Shown: positions 1-7,309 of the stretch, one piece after another
Layout of the letters: every line of letters starts with the position of its first letter
Position numbering within the stretch: position 1 is the first letter of the stretch
From: Bacteroidales bacterium UBA5219
GTDB taxonomy: Bacteria > Bacteroidota > Bacteroidia > Bacteroidales > ML635J-15
DNA length: 15,333 nt
Assembly (NCBI GenBank): GCA_002412425.1
Contig: DHVB01000015.1
Span: 34,718-50,050 of the forward strand
Direction of reading: 5' to 3'
Notes under the pieces: model-generated
The model's database searches: none
The model's input: only the letters and a program-made list of their open reading frames with translations
What the model was told of the DNA's origin: nothing
Translations under genes and position numbers: made by a program

Positions 1-76
1 GAGCGAGCATCATGGGTGTTGAGACACTCGGATTACAAATCCGAGCGAGCATCATGGGTGTTGAGAGCGAGCATCA
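1..76. repeat. Short direct-repeat cluster at the window edge
   Basis: A 24-nt unit beginning GAGCGAGCATCATGGG occurs at 1-24 and again, identical, at 43-66, a period of 42 nt. A third, truncated copy (first 12 nt) starts at 65. A perfect palindrome lies between the first two copies. The cluster lies downstream of the S41 protease stop (minus strand) and probably extends past the left edge. The 10-nt core GGGTGTTGAG at 14-23 and 56-65 also occurs on the minus strand at 10379-10388, in another repeat-bearing spacer. It looks like non-coding interspersed repeat DNA; its function is unknown. Confidence 0.75.
27..45. repeat. Perfect palindrome, 8-bp stem and 3-nt loop
   Basis: CTCGGATT (27-34), loop ACA (35-37) and AATCCGAG (38-45) are exact inverted repeats. 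No T-run follows on either strand, so it does not resemble an intrinsic terminator. It overlaps the start of the second direct-repeat copy and is part of the repeat unit. Confidence 0.75.
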
Positions 77-121
77 GTATTCAATTGAAATTTGCGGTTG
101 GATATTTTTAAGACAGTTTTT

Positions 122-1801
122 TTATGGAGTTAAAATAGCCTTATACTCTTTATCATCTTTTAAAATTCTAAGGGCTTCTTTAATTTCGGGGTCTTTATGT
201 AAAGTATAGATTAAAGGAGCAGTCTCATAATAATATTTGCTTACAATTTCATGAGAAATAAGCTCTTTTATTTCATCTTTAAATACTTGTAAATCTTTGT
301 TTTTATCGTGGGCTAATTTTTGTCTTAGTATTTCAAATTCGCCTTGTACATCATCGTAATATTTTTCTGTTTTTGCACTTTCAATTAATTGATTTAAGTG
401 GTCTTCACTTTTTGTTGTATAGTCAAAATCTTTGTCTTGAACCCAGTTTACAAAATCATTATAGTCTGCATCTGAAAACACAAATTTATCTACACTAGCA
501 ATTTTAGGATTTTTAAATTTATAATAAACGGAATAATCAAAGATTAAATTTTTAATAAGCAAGCTGGCAGAAATATTGCTTAGATATTCTGGTTGAATTA
601 CAATATCCGGTTTTACTCCACCGCCATCATAGACTTTACGTCCGTTTTTAGTTTTAAATTCAGTAGCTAAAGAATCTGGAATATTTCCAACGCTTCCGTC
701 TTCGTTTCTGTTTGAATAATCTATTGCTTGAATACATCTTCCGCTGGGGATATAATATTTTGCTGTTGTAACTTTTAAAACGCCATTATAGCTTAATTCT
801 CTAGTTGTTTGTACTAATCCTTTTCCGAAAGTACGTTGTCCCACTACTACCCCTCTATCTAAATCTTGCATAGCACCAGCAACAATTTCTGAAGCCGAAG
901 CCGAACTTGAATTTACAATTACTGCTATTTTAATATCTTTATCAATAGGCTCAACACTTGCTTTATACACATTGTCCCATTGAGCAACTTTTCCTTTTGT
1001 GCTAACAATTACTTCGCCTTTTGGAATAAACATATTACATATTTTTACTGCTTCAATCAATAATCCACCAGGATTGCTTCGTAAATCAATGATTATTCCT
1101 TTGAGATTATTTGCTGTTCTTAAACTGTCGTATGCTTCTTTAACTTCTTTATAGGCAGTATTTGTAAAGTCGCTTAACGAAATATATGCAATACCATCTT
1201 CTAACATTCCGTAGTAAGGAACAGAATTTAATTTAACTTGCTCTCTATTAAATTCAAAATCTAAGTTTTTATCTTCGCCAAAACGTTTAATTTTTAGATT
1301 TACTTTTGTATTAGGCTCTCCTCTTAGTAATTCAGAAACTTCTTCAGAGCTTGCACCTTTCATGTTTTTTCCATTAATTTCTAAGATTATATCGCCAGGA
1401 ATTAAACCTGCTTTATCAGAAGGAGAATCTTTATATGGTTGAATAATAACCACATAATCGCCATTTTTTCTAATTACAGAGCCAATACCGCCATATTGAC
1501 CTGTTGTCATAAACTTAACATCTTCAATTTTTGATTCAGGAATATAAACTGTATATGGGTCTAAACTTTTAAGCATTGCATCAATACCTGTTTTAATAAT
1601 TTCTCCAGGTTCAATAGGATCAACATAATAAAGATTTAATTCCTTATATAAAGAATAAAAAATATCTAAATTTTTAACTGTTTCAAAGTTTAAATCTTTG
1701 TCGGTTGTAAAAGTAAATGAACTTAAAGCCAACATTAAAACAATGAGTACTGAGCTTATATTAGCTTTTAGTATTTTAAGAATTTTGTTCAAGTTTTTCA
1801 T
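122..1801 (-). CDS. ctpA: S41A family C-terminal processing protease (CtpA/Prc-like)
   Basis: A serine protease of the carboxy-terminal processing family, likely acting in the periplasm on unfolded or tagged proteins. The 559-aa product starts with a lysine-rich N-terminus and a hydrophobic stretch (about 13-31) that is a signal peptide or anchor. A PDZ domain follows at about 100-172 (YGGIGSVI, AGLIPGDIILEING), then the S41 core: RSNPGG at 241-246, SASASEIVAGA, and TFGKGLVQ. By alignment with E. coli Tsp (Ser430/Lys455, 25 apart), the catalytic pair is Ser302 and Lys327, with the same spacing. About 150 residues follow the core and give no clear domain match. The start at 1801 lies inside the rnpA 3' end (26-nt overlap), so expression is probably coupled. 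No intrinsic terminator is seen after the stop. The family is certain; the symbol is by analogy and the substrate is unknown. Confidence 0.93.
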   Translation of the reverse strand: MKNLNKILKILKANISSVLIVLMLALSSFTFTTDKDLNFETVKNLDIFYSLYKELNLYYVDPIEPGEIIKTGIDAMLKSLDPYTVYIPESKIEDVKFMTTGQYGGIGSVIRKNGDYVVIIQPYKDSPSDKAGLIPGDIILEINGKNMKGASSEEVSELLRGEPNTKVNLKIKRFGEDKNLDFEFNREQVKLNSVPYYGMLEDGIAYISLSDFTNTAYKEVKEAYDSLRTANNLKGIIIDLRSNPGGLLIEAVKICNMFIPKGEVIVSTKGKVAQWDNVYKASVEPIDKDIKIAVIVNSSSASASEIVAGAMQDLDRGVVVGQRTFGKGLVQTTRELSYNGVLKVTTAKYYIPSGRCIQAIDYSNRNEDGSVGNIPDSLATEFKTKNGRKVYDGGGVKPDIVIQPEYLSNISASLLIKNLIFDYSVYYKFKNPKIASVDKFVFSDADYNDFVNWVQDKDFDYTTKSEDHLNQLIESAKTEKYYDDVQGEFEILRQKLAHDKNKDLQVFKDEIKELISHEIVSKYYYETAPLIYTLHKDPEIKEALRILKDDKEYKAILTP

Positions 1802-2186
1802 ATATTTCGTTATAAATTTTTTGTAAAGATAAGATTAAATTCTTTTCAATTTCATTATATTTAATTAAGCTTGGATTATTATGAATAATACCCACATAAA
1901 TTTTAACTTTGTGTTTTTCAGCCATCTCTTTTAAATGATGACAATTCAGCCTAAAAGCTTCTTTAAATCTTCTTTTAGCGATATTTCTTTTAACAGCTGA
2001 TTTTAACAGTTTTTTTGGGGCAGAAACAAATAATTTTAAACCATATTCTTGAGAGTTGAGTTCAAAATGATATAAAAGCCTAAAACTTGAAGTGTTAATT
2101 TTTTTCCTTTCATTAAAAAGGCTTTGTATTTCTGATTTTAGCTTTAAAAAAGATTTTCTTTTTAAATTATTTTTGAGTTTACTCAT
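1776..2186 (-). CDS. rnpA: Ribonuclease P protein component
   Basis: The protein subunit of RNase P, which assists the catalytic RNA in 5'-end maturation of tRNA precursors. The product is 136 aa, slightly longer than typical bacterial RnpA (about 110-125), and very basic. The diagnostic RNR signature is present at residues 64-79 (AVKRNIAKRRFKEAFR), with Arg67, Asn68, Lys71, Arg72 and Glu76 in the expected pattern. The N-terminal part (KRKSFLKLKSEIQSLFNE) matches the usual opening, and a short acidic/polar tail extends the C-terminus. It lies 21 nt after hemD and overlaps the protease gene by 26 nt. yidD, often found next to rnpA in related genomes, is not present here. rpmH is also not adjacent; hemD-rnpA linkage is usual in Bacteroidota. 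Confidence 0.93.
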   Translation of the reverse strand: MSKLKNNLKRKSFLKLKSEIQSLFNERKKINTSSFRLLYHFELNSQEYGLKLFVSAPKKLLKSAVKRNIAKRRFKEAFRLNCHHLKEMAEKHKVKIYVGIIHNNPSLIKYNEIEKNLILSLQKIYNEIYEKLEQNS

Positions 2187-2207
2187 TACAAATCATATAC
2201 TCAACAA

Positions 2208-2951
2208 CTATTTGTTTCTTGTTTTTATAAACTCTTCTAAAGCAGCTGTCATTGATGGGCTTTCTGGTGAAGGAGCACAAAGGTCTAGTCTTAATTTTAA
2301 GTCTTTTACAGTTTTTGCTGTAGCAGCACCAAATGCACCAATACAAATTCCGTTTTGATCAAAATTTGGAAAATTATGTAATAATGAATTAACACCAGCA
2401 GGGCTAAAAAATACTAAAACATCATAATTAATGTCTTCCAAATCAGATAAATCAGCACTTACAGTTTTATATAAAATTGCTTTGGAATATTTTATATTAG
2501 CTTTATCTAAACCAATAGGAATTTCTGGTTTGTGAACTTCGCTGAGTGGTACAAGATAATTTTCTTCAGGAAATCTTTTAATACTTTCCATTAAATCATT
2601 AAAAGTACCATTTCCGAAAAATATTTTTCGTTTACGATAAGTAATATATTTTTGCAAGTAAAGAGCTATAGATTCTGAGTAGCAAAAGTATTTCCATTCA
2701 TCATTTATATTGATTTTTAATTCGTTTAAAACTCTAAAATAATGATCTATTGCAGTTCTACTATTAAAAATAATAGCAGTATGTGAACACAAGTCAACTT
2801 TTGAACGCCTGACATCTTTTGCAGGAATTCCCTTTACTTGTACGAAAGGGCGAAAATCAATTTTAACATTATATTTTTTAGAAATATCAAAATAAGGTGA
2901 TTTTTCTGTTTCAGGCTTAGGCTGAGAAATAAGTACGCTTTTTATCTTCAT
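2208..2951 (-). CDS. hemD: Uroporphyrinogen-III synthase
   Basis: Cytosolic enzyme of tetrapyrrole (heme) synthesis that cyclises hydroxymethylbilane to uroporphyrinogen III with inversion of ring D. The product is 247 aa, a normal length for the family. The family is poorly conserved, but the expected landmarks are present: an N-terminal 'VLISQPKPE' strand, an 'IIFNSRTAIDHYF' helix region at 60-72, 'VFFSPAGVNSLL' at 180-191, 'GAFGAATAKTV' at 205-215, and the C-terminal 'SPESPSMTAALEEFI'. There is no signal peptide. It sits 24 nt after the DUF4271 gene and 21 nt before rnpA, a linkage characteristic of Bacteroidota. No other heme gene is in the window. Confidence 0.92.
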   Translation of the reverse strand: MKIKSVLISQPKPETEKSPYFDISKKYNVKIDFRPFVQVKGIPAKDVRRSKVDLCSHTAIIFNSRTAIDHYFRVLNELKININDEWKYFCYSESIALYLQKYITYRKRKIFFGNGTFNDLMESIKRFPEENYLVPLSEVHKPEIPIGLDKANIKYSKAILYKTVSADLSDLEDINYDVLVFFSPAGVNSLLHNFPNFDQNGICIGAFGAATAKTVKDLKLRLDLCAPSPESPSMTAALEEFIKTRNK

Positions 2952-2975
2952 TCTTCTTTTGTTATCATTAAGTTA

Positions 2976-3683
2976 CTACCACATACCTACTAATTTACAA
3001 ACAATGAGTAAAGGTAAAATTTCCAAAGTGCAAAAATACAAAATTGAGAAATGATTTAAAAATTTTATTTTGAATAAATAAATAAAAAATGAAATTATTT
3101 TTATTAAAAAAATTATTGCTAATATCAAAATGGCTGCAAAAACAAGGTGTGACTGCATTTTTGTATTTGCAAAAGGGAATAATAAATATAAAGGTGATAA
3201 AAATAAGGATAGGACTTTAATATTATTAAGCCTTATTAATGTGCAATCTATAGCATAAGATTTCATATTGGTTAAATTTCCTATCAGCATTAAATTTGTT
3301 TTTGTAAATAAAAAGTAAAAAAACACAGCAAATATTAAAATGCAAATGAGTATAAAACTATTTGTTATATTAAATATAGGAAATTTAAAATAAGTTATAA
3401 TCATCATAAGTGTGGCAGATATGTTTAAAATAGGTATGCTAATAGTTACAATATTTAGAAATGCGTTAGAGTTGGACTTTTGTTTTGTTTTTTGCAAATC
3501 TTCAAATCTGAGTGTTGATTTAATTAAATTTTGCAAATAATTTTGATTAGTTAATTTTGTTATAATGATTAATATAAAAACTACAAATGCAATAATGCTT
3601 AAAATTAAATAATTATCATTAGAATTTCTTTCTATTATGGGCATGCTAATATCAAGAAGTTCTAAATAAGCATTAGCTAACAT
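2976..3683 (-). CDS. DUF4271 family integral membrane protein
   Basis: A 235-aa inner-membrane protein of unknown function. Hydrophobic segments are visible at about 25-42, 80-98, 108-128, 155-172, 180-204 and 212-232, giving roughly six spans. The C-terminal signature, with Phe-Cys-Thr-Leu-Glu-Ile-Leu-Pro at 217-224, and the position directly upstream of hemD are typical of the DUF4271 family of Bacteroidota. The start at 3683 lies 5 nt after the stop of the preceding gene, which suggests translational coupling. No catalytic motif is seen. The family call rests on the C-terminal pattern and gene order, not on a profile search. Confidence 0.8.
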   Translation of the reverse strand: MLANAYLELLDISMPIIERNSNDNYLILSIIAFVVFILIIITKLTNQNYLQNLIKSTLRFEDLQKTKQKSNSNAFLNIVTISIPILNISATLMMIITYFKFPIFNITNSFILICILIFAVFFYFLFTKTNLMLIGNLTNMKSYAIDCTLIRLNNIKVLSLFLSPLYLLFPFANTKMQSHLVFAAILILAIIFLIKIISFFIYLFKIKFLNHFSILYFCTLEILPLLIVCKLVGMW

Positions 3684-3688
3684 AAACT

Positions 3689-4600
3689 TTATTTTTCAAT
3701 ATTAAAGAAACTTTCTCCGATTTTATTTTCGTCCATATATAATTCAACTATATATTTTCCTATTTCCAAAGTTTCGTTTACATCATAATATATAACAACA
3801 TCAAGGTTTTGTTTTTCGTAAACAATATCGCGGTAAGCTGTATATGTTAGCTTTTTAGAACCGAAATCGAAAGTTTGTCCACTAGAAAAAGTATATCCAT
3901 TTGGTCTAATAATTCTTAAATATACTTTTCGAGGACCACTTTCAGCTAAATCGTTAGCTACTAAAGTAAAATTAGTTTGCAGTCTTTCAACTCTGCGCGA
4001 TTTTGTTGTTTCTTTTCCTCTTCTATTTAAAAATTTTATGCTTATATGAGATGTTTTTACTACGCTAGCACCAGAAATTAGTAATTCTAATTCGTCGTTT
4101 TTTTCAACAACTTCATCTATTTCATTTTTTATTCGTGAATGTTGGTCTTTTATATTTATGTTTTCTGCCATTAAATGTTTATTTAGTTGGTCAAGACTAT
4201 CGATTTGGTAAACATAATCACGCATAATTTTTCTTAAAGAAGAAAGCTCTTTTTCATATTTTCGCTGAATACTATAATTGTAATTTTTAATACCGTCAAG
4301 TTCTTTTATTAATTCTGCGATATGTTCTCTTTCGCGTTCAATTTCAGCATTTAAACTGTCGTTAGTAGAGCTTAGTTGAGAATAATCATCTAAAAGGTCT
4401 GTTAATTGTTCTCGTAAATGGTCTTTTTCAACAACAATTTCATTTGTTTTTATAATTATTTCTTGTTTTTGTTTTGAAACGTCGTAAAGTAAAAATCCTA
4501 AAATACCAATTACAACAATCATAAATGTAATTAAAATAATTAAAATCTTTGTTAGTCTATCTTTTTTCTTGAAATTAATTTCAGGTGTATTTTCTGTCAT
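3689..4600 (-). CDS. Membrane-anchored coiled-coil protein, unknown function
   Basis: A 303-aa protein, first gene of the five-gene minus-strand operon. A short basic cytoplasmic tail (KKKDR at 11-15) is followed by one transmembrane segment at about 17-39. A long charged region with heptad character and very few prolines spans about 41-175, predicting an extended coiled coil. A C-terminal domain at about 180-303 is rich in alternating hydrophobic and polar residues (KVYLRIIRPNGYTF, DVVIYYDVNE, GKYIVELYMDE) and looks like a beta-sandwich. The basic tail suggests that the coil and C-terminal domain project into the periplasm. The architecture recalls Bacteroidota envelope proteins annotated only as hypothetical; I cannot name a family. 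A TAnnTTTG promoter sits just upstream. Confidence 0.8.
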   Translation of the reverse strand: MTENTPEINFKKKDRLTKILIILITFMIVVIGILGFLLYDVSKQKQEIIIKTNEIVVEKDHLREQLTDLLDDYSQLSSTNDSLNAEIEREREHIAELIKELDGIKNYNYSIQRKYEKELSSLRKIMRDYVYQIDSLDQLNKHLMAENINIKDQHSRIKNEIDEVVEKNDELELLISGASVVKTSHISIKFLNRRGKETTKSRRVERLQTNFTLVANDLAESGPRKVYLRIIRPNGYTFSSGQTFDFGSKKLTYTAYRDIVYEKQNLDVVIYYDVNETLEIGKYIVELYMDENKIGESFFNIEK

Positions 4601-4616
4601 AAATATATTTTTTTTG

Positions 4617-4651
4617 CAAAATTATAAAAAAAAGCTGTGAGTGATAACAAA
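4617..4651 (-). promoter_or_regulatory. Bacteroidota-type promoter for the five-gene operon
   Basis: Read on the minus strand, TAATTTTG (4624-4617) matches the -7 consensus TAnnTTTG. A TTTG (4651-4648) lies 23 nt upstream, at the long end of the usual -33 spacing. The -7 box ends 16 nt before the ATG at 4600, which implies a leader of about 10 nt. Confidence 0.5.
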
Positions 4652-4783
4652 GTTTTGTTTTTTATACACAAAGTTATGTGAGTTTTTAGTTTTAAACCAC
4701 AAAAGACACAATCAGTTAAAAGTTAAAAGTTGAACCGAGTTTACGAGCTCACCGAAGGTAAAGTAGGCTGACGCGTCTATTAT

Positions 4784-4808
4784 TTCGCAGAGTTCGCAAG
4801 CTCACTCT
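4784..4808. repeat. Interspersed repeat, copy 1
   Basis: A 25-nt sequence beginning TTCGCAGAGTTCGCAAG is identical to 10432-10456. Inside it, GAGTT-CGCA-AGCTC can form a small 5-bp hairpin with one G-T pair. Similarity fades on both sides, apart from GTTTTTAGTTTTTA-like A+T runs near both copies. Confidence 0.8.
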
Positions 4809-4992
4809 TTTTAGTTGTCGAGTTTTTAGTTTTTAGTATTGAGCCGAGCTTGCGATAAAAATGTTATAACATATAAGAAAAAACCTAAAGTAGAAATATA
4901 TACTGCACTAGCAAAGCATGTAGCAACTTTATAAAACGTTTAAATTTTGGAATTTTATTTCTTATAAATTCTATATAATGAGTAAAAATTAT

Positions 4993-5000
4993 TAATTTTG
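4993..5000 (+). promoter_or_regulatory. Candidate -7 box for the sensor kinase gene
   Basis: TAATTTTG matches TAnnTTTG and ends 20 nt before the ATG at 5021. No TTTG -33 element is seen at the usual distance, so the call rests on the -7 box alone. Confidence 0.4.
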
Positions 5001-5020
5001 CTTTTAATTATTACTAATCA

Positions 5021-7309
5021 ATGGAAAACGAAAATCAACACATTAGAGATATTGCAGAAAATAAAAAAAATGACTTTGAATGGAGTCTTGTTTTTAATAC
5101 GATAGAACATCCAATTTTTATTTTGAGTGCAGATGGTATTGTTTTAGAGGTAAATAAAGCAGCTATAAAACTTTTTGGAGTAAACTCGAAAAATGAAATT
5201 ATTGGTAAAAAATGTTGTGAGAAATTTTCTAATTTTGCTTCTATACCAGAATTTTGTCCAGGTAAAACCGTTGAAACATATTCTCGAACAGTAGAATGTG
5301 AAGTTAATAAACAAACATATATAGTTTCTTGTACTCCAATTTATGACAAATCAAATAAGTTTATAAAAACCATTCATATTGTAACAAATATTTCTCACCT
5401 AAAATATATAGAAGAAAATTTACATGAAAATGAAGAAAGATTAAGTTTGTTAATAGCTAATATTCCAGGTGTTGCCTACAGTTGTTTGTTCGATAGGCGA
5501 TGGTCTATGAAGTTTTTATCTGAAGAGTTTAAAAACTTAACAGGATATGATATTGCTGATATTATAAATAATAAAATCAAAAGTTATTACGATATAATAC
5601 ATATTGACGACCAAGAAAGGGTTTGGACTACTATTAGTGAAAGTATAGCAAAAAAAGAACCTTTTTTATTAGAATATAGAATAATTACAAAAGATAATAC
5701 AATAAAATATGTTTGGGAAAAAGGAAAGCTTGTTTTACGAAATAAAGAACACTATATCGAAGGCGTAATATTTGATATTACTGAAAGAAAAGAAGCAGAA
5801 ATAAATTTAAAAAATAGCGAAGAAAAATATAGGCTTTTAGTAGAGAATCAGAATGAGGTAATATTCAAATTTGACAGACATGGAAATTTTACGTATTTGA
5901 GTAAAACTTTTTATAAGGTTTTTTCAAGAAGTGAAGATGAAAAATTTGCTGATAGAAACTTTATGGAATTTGTTCTTAAAGAAGATCAAGAACGAATTCT
6001 TAATTTTGTAAGTTCTTTAAAAGATGCTCCACATTCAGGATATATTGAACATAGAATTTTAACAAATAAAGGCTGGAGGTGGTATGGCTGGAGTTGTAAA
6101 GCAATTATTGCTAATACAATAAATGAAATTATTGCTGTTGGAAGAGATATTACTGAAAGAAAAATTATTGAAGAAGAATTAAAAAAAGAAACAGAAAATA
6201 TAGAAGAAAAAGAAGTAAATAGAACAATATTTATATCAAATATTATTGATGAAATTAATCCATTAGTAAATAACTTAGTTAAATATAGTGAATTGCTTAA
6301 CAGTAAAGATGTTAGCAATAAGGAAAAAGAAGAGTTTAGCAAACTAATAAATTCTTCATCAAAACAAGTTTCCAATATTTTTAATAAATTTATTGAAATC
6401 AATCAATTAGAGTCAAGCAATACTAAACTTGAAAAAGAATACTTTAATATTTCTGACCTAATAGATGAATTGGCAATTTGTTATAGACCTTTAGCCGAAA
6501 CAAAAAATCTTGAATTTGTAGTCTTAAAGCCAGCTCAAAAAGATATTAAACTTTATACAGACAAGCAAAAACTTATACAGATTTTAAATAACTTAATAAG
6601 TAATGCTATAAAATTTACAAGTTTTGGAAATGTTAAACTTGGATATAGAATTGAAGAAAATAAAATAAAAATTTTTGTAGCTGATACAGGTATTGGTATA
6701 GAATCAACTAATCATAAAATGATTTTTGAAAAATTTACGCAAATAAAATCAGACAATCAAAAATTTGAAGGCAGTGGGCTTGGCTTATCAATTGTTAAAG
6801 AACTTTGTGATATGCTTGGAACAGAAATTTTTGTAAACTCTAGTTTACGACATGGTTCGGAGTTTAGTTTTTATCTTGACTATGCAAGCTCGGAAAAAGA
6901 TTATGCAAAGGATACAGAATCAAATTTAGACAATGATTTATCAGAATTAAACATTTTAATTACTGAAGATGATAGAATAAATTATTTATTATTAAAAACT
7001 ATTTTAAACAAAGCAGGGGCAAACACTTTAGAAGCACAAACAGGTAGCGAAGCTATAGAGCATGTAAAAACTTTTGACGATAAAATAGACGTTATTTTGA
7101 TGGATATAAATTTACCAGGCTTGAGTGGTAGTGATGCTCTTTTAGAAATAAAGAAAATAAATAATAAAATTCCAGTAATAGCTTGCACTGCTTACACTCA
7201 AAATGAAGATGCTCAAAAATTACTTAACCAAGGTTTTGATGATTATATTGCTAAGCCAATTAATCGTAATGAGTTATTAAATATTATAAAAAGAAATGTA
7301 GTAGGTTAG
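5021..7309 (+). CDS. Hybrid sensor histidine kinase-like protein, three PAS domains, H-box His replaced by Asp
   Basis: A 762-aa protein with no transmembrane segment, so probably cytosolic. In order: PAS1 about 20-128, with five cysteines (65, 66, 79, 93, 104); PAS2 about 138-258; PAS3 about 266-385, the last two ending in the 'DITERK' linker; a short coil; a dimerisation (HisKA-like) region about 400-470; a HATPase domain about 500-620; and a receiver about 640-760. ATPase motifs look intact: N-box NNLISNAIKFT, G1 DTGIGIE, F-box FEKF, G2 GSGLGLSIVKEL. The receiver is intact: TEDD, Asp695 in LMDINLPG, ACTAYT, and Lys in AKPI. The H-box is not. Where HEIRTPLN is expected, the sequence is DEINPLVN, with Asp410 (codon GAT, 6248-6250) at the phospho-acceptor site. 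No other His lies nearby. It may be a pseudokinase or allosteric regulator. No partner gene is adjacent. Confidence 0.9.
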   Translation: MENENQHIRDIAENKKNDFEWSLVFNTIEHPIFILSADGIVLEVNKAAIKLFGVNSKNEIIGKKCCEKFSNFASIPEFCPGKTVETYSRTVECEVNKQTYIVSCTPIYDKSNKFIKTIHIVTNISHLKYIEENLHENEERLSLLIANIPGVAYSCLFDRRWSMKFLSEEFKNLTGYDIADIINNKIKSYYDIIHIDDQERVWTTISESIAKKEPFLLEYRIITKDNTIKYVWEKGKLVLRNKEHYIEGVIFDITERKEAEINLKNSEEKYRLLVENQNEVIFKFDRHGNFTYLSKTFYKVFSRSEDEKFADRNFMEFVLKEDQERILNFVSSLKDAPHSGYIEHRILTNKGWRWYGWSCKAIIANTINEIIAVGRDITERKIIEEELKKETENIEEKEVNRTIFISNIIDEINPLVNNLVKYSELLNSKDVSNKEKEEFSKLINSSSKQVSNIFNKFIEINQLESSNTKLEKEYFNISDLIDELAICYRPLAETKNLEFVVLKPAQKDIKLYTDKQKLIQILNNLISNAIKFTSFGNVKLGYRIEENKIKIFVADTGIGIESTNHKMIFEKFTQIKSDNQKFEGSGLGLSIVKELCDMLGTEIFVNSSLRHGSEFSFYLDYASSEKDYAKDTESNLDNDLSELNILITEDDRINYLLLKTILNKAGANTLEAQTGSEAIEHVKTFDDKIDVILMDINLPGLSGSDALLEIKKINNKIPVIACTAYTQNEDAQKLLNQGFDDYIAKPINRNELLNIIKRNVVG

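Larger units (their letters stand above)
4601..5020. other. Divergent intergenic region with promoters and decayed repeat
   Basis: About 420 nt between divergent genes, with no convincing ORF. The outer ends carry TAnnTTTG boxes for the minus-strand operon and the sensor kinase. The middle (about 4680-4860) is visibly richer in G+C than its surroundings and has simple tandem motifs (AGTTAAA at 4715-4730, GTTTTTA at about 4822-4836). It also contains a 25-nt segment found exactly in the spacer after pyrC. It reads as interspersed repeat remnant, not as a structured RNA. Confidence 0.6.

Noticed and set aside
27..45. Palindrome as terminator for the protease operon
   Set aside because: No T-run follows on the minus strand and it lies about 75 nt past the stop.
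1..76. Direct repeats with a palindrome suggestive of a CRISPR array
   Set aside because: Only two full copies exist, the 18-nt spacer is itself mostly palindrome, the third copy overlaps the second, and no cas gene is present.
12..209. Small plus-strand ORF of 65 codons
   Set aside because: It runs through the repeat cluster and then antisense into the S41 protease gene; low-quality composition and no recognisable features.
4660..4920. Structured RNA or riboswitch upstream of the kinase
   Set aside because: No extended conserved stem structure is seen; the G+C-rich patch is explained by interspersed repeat remnants.
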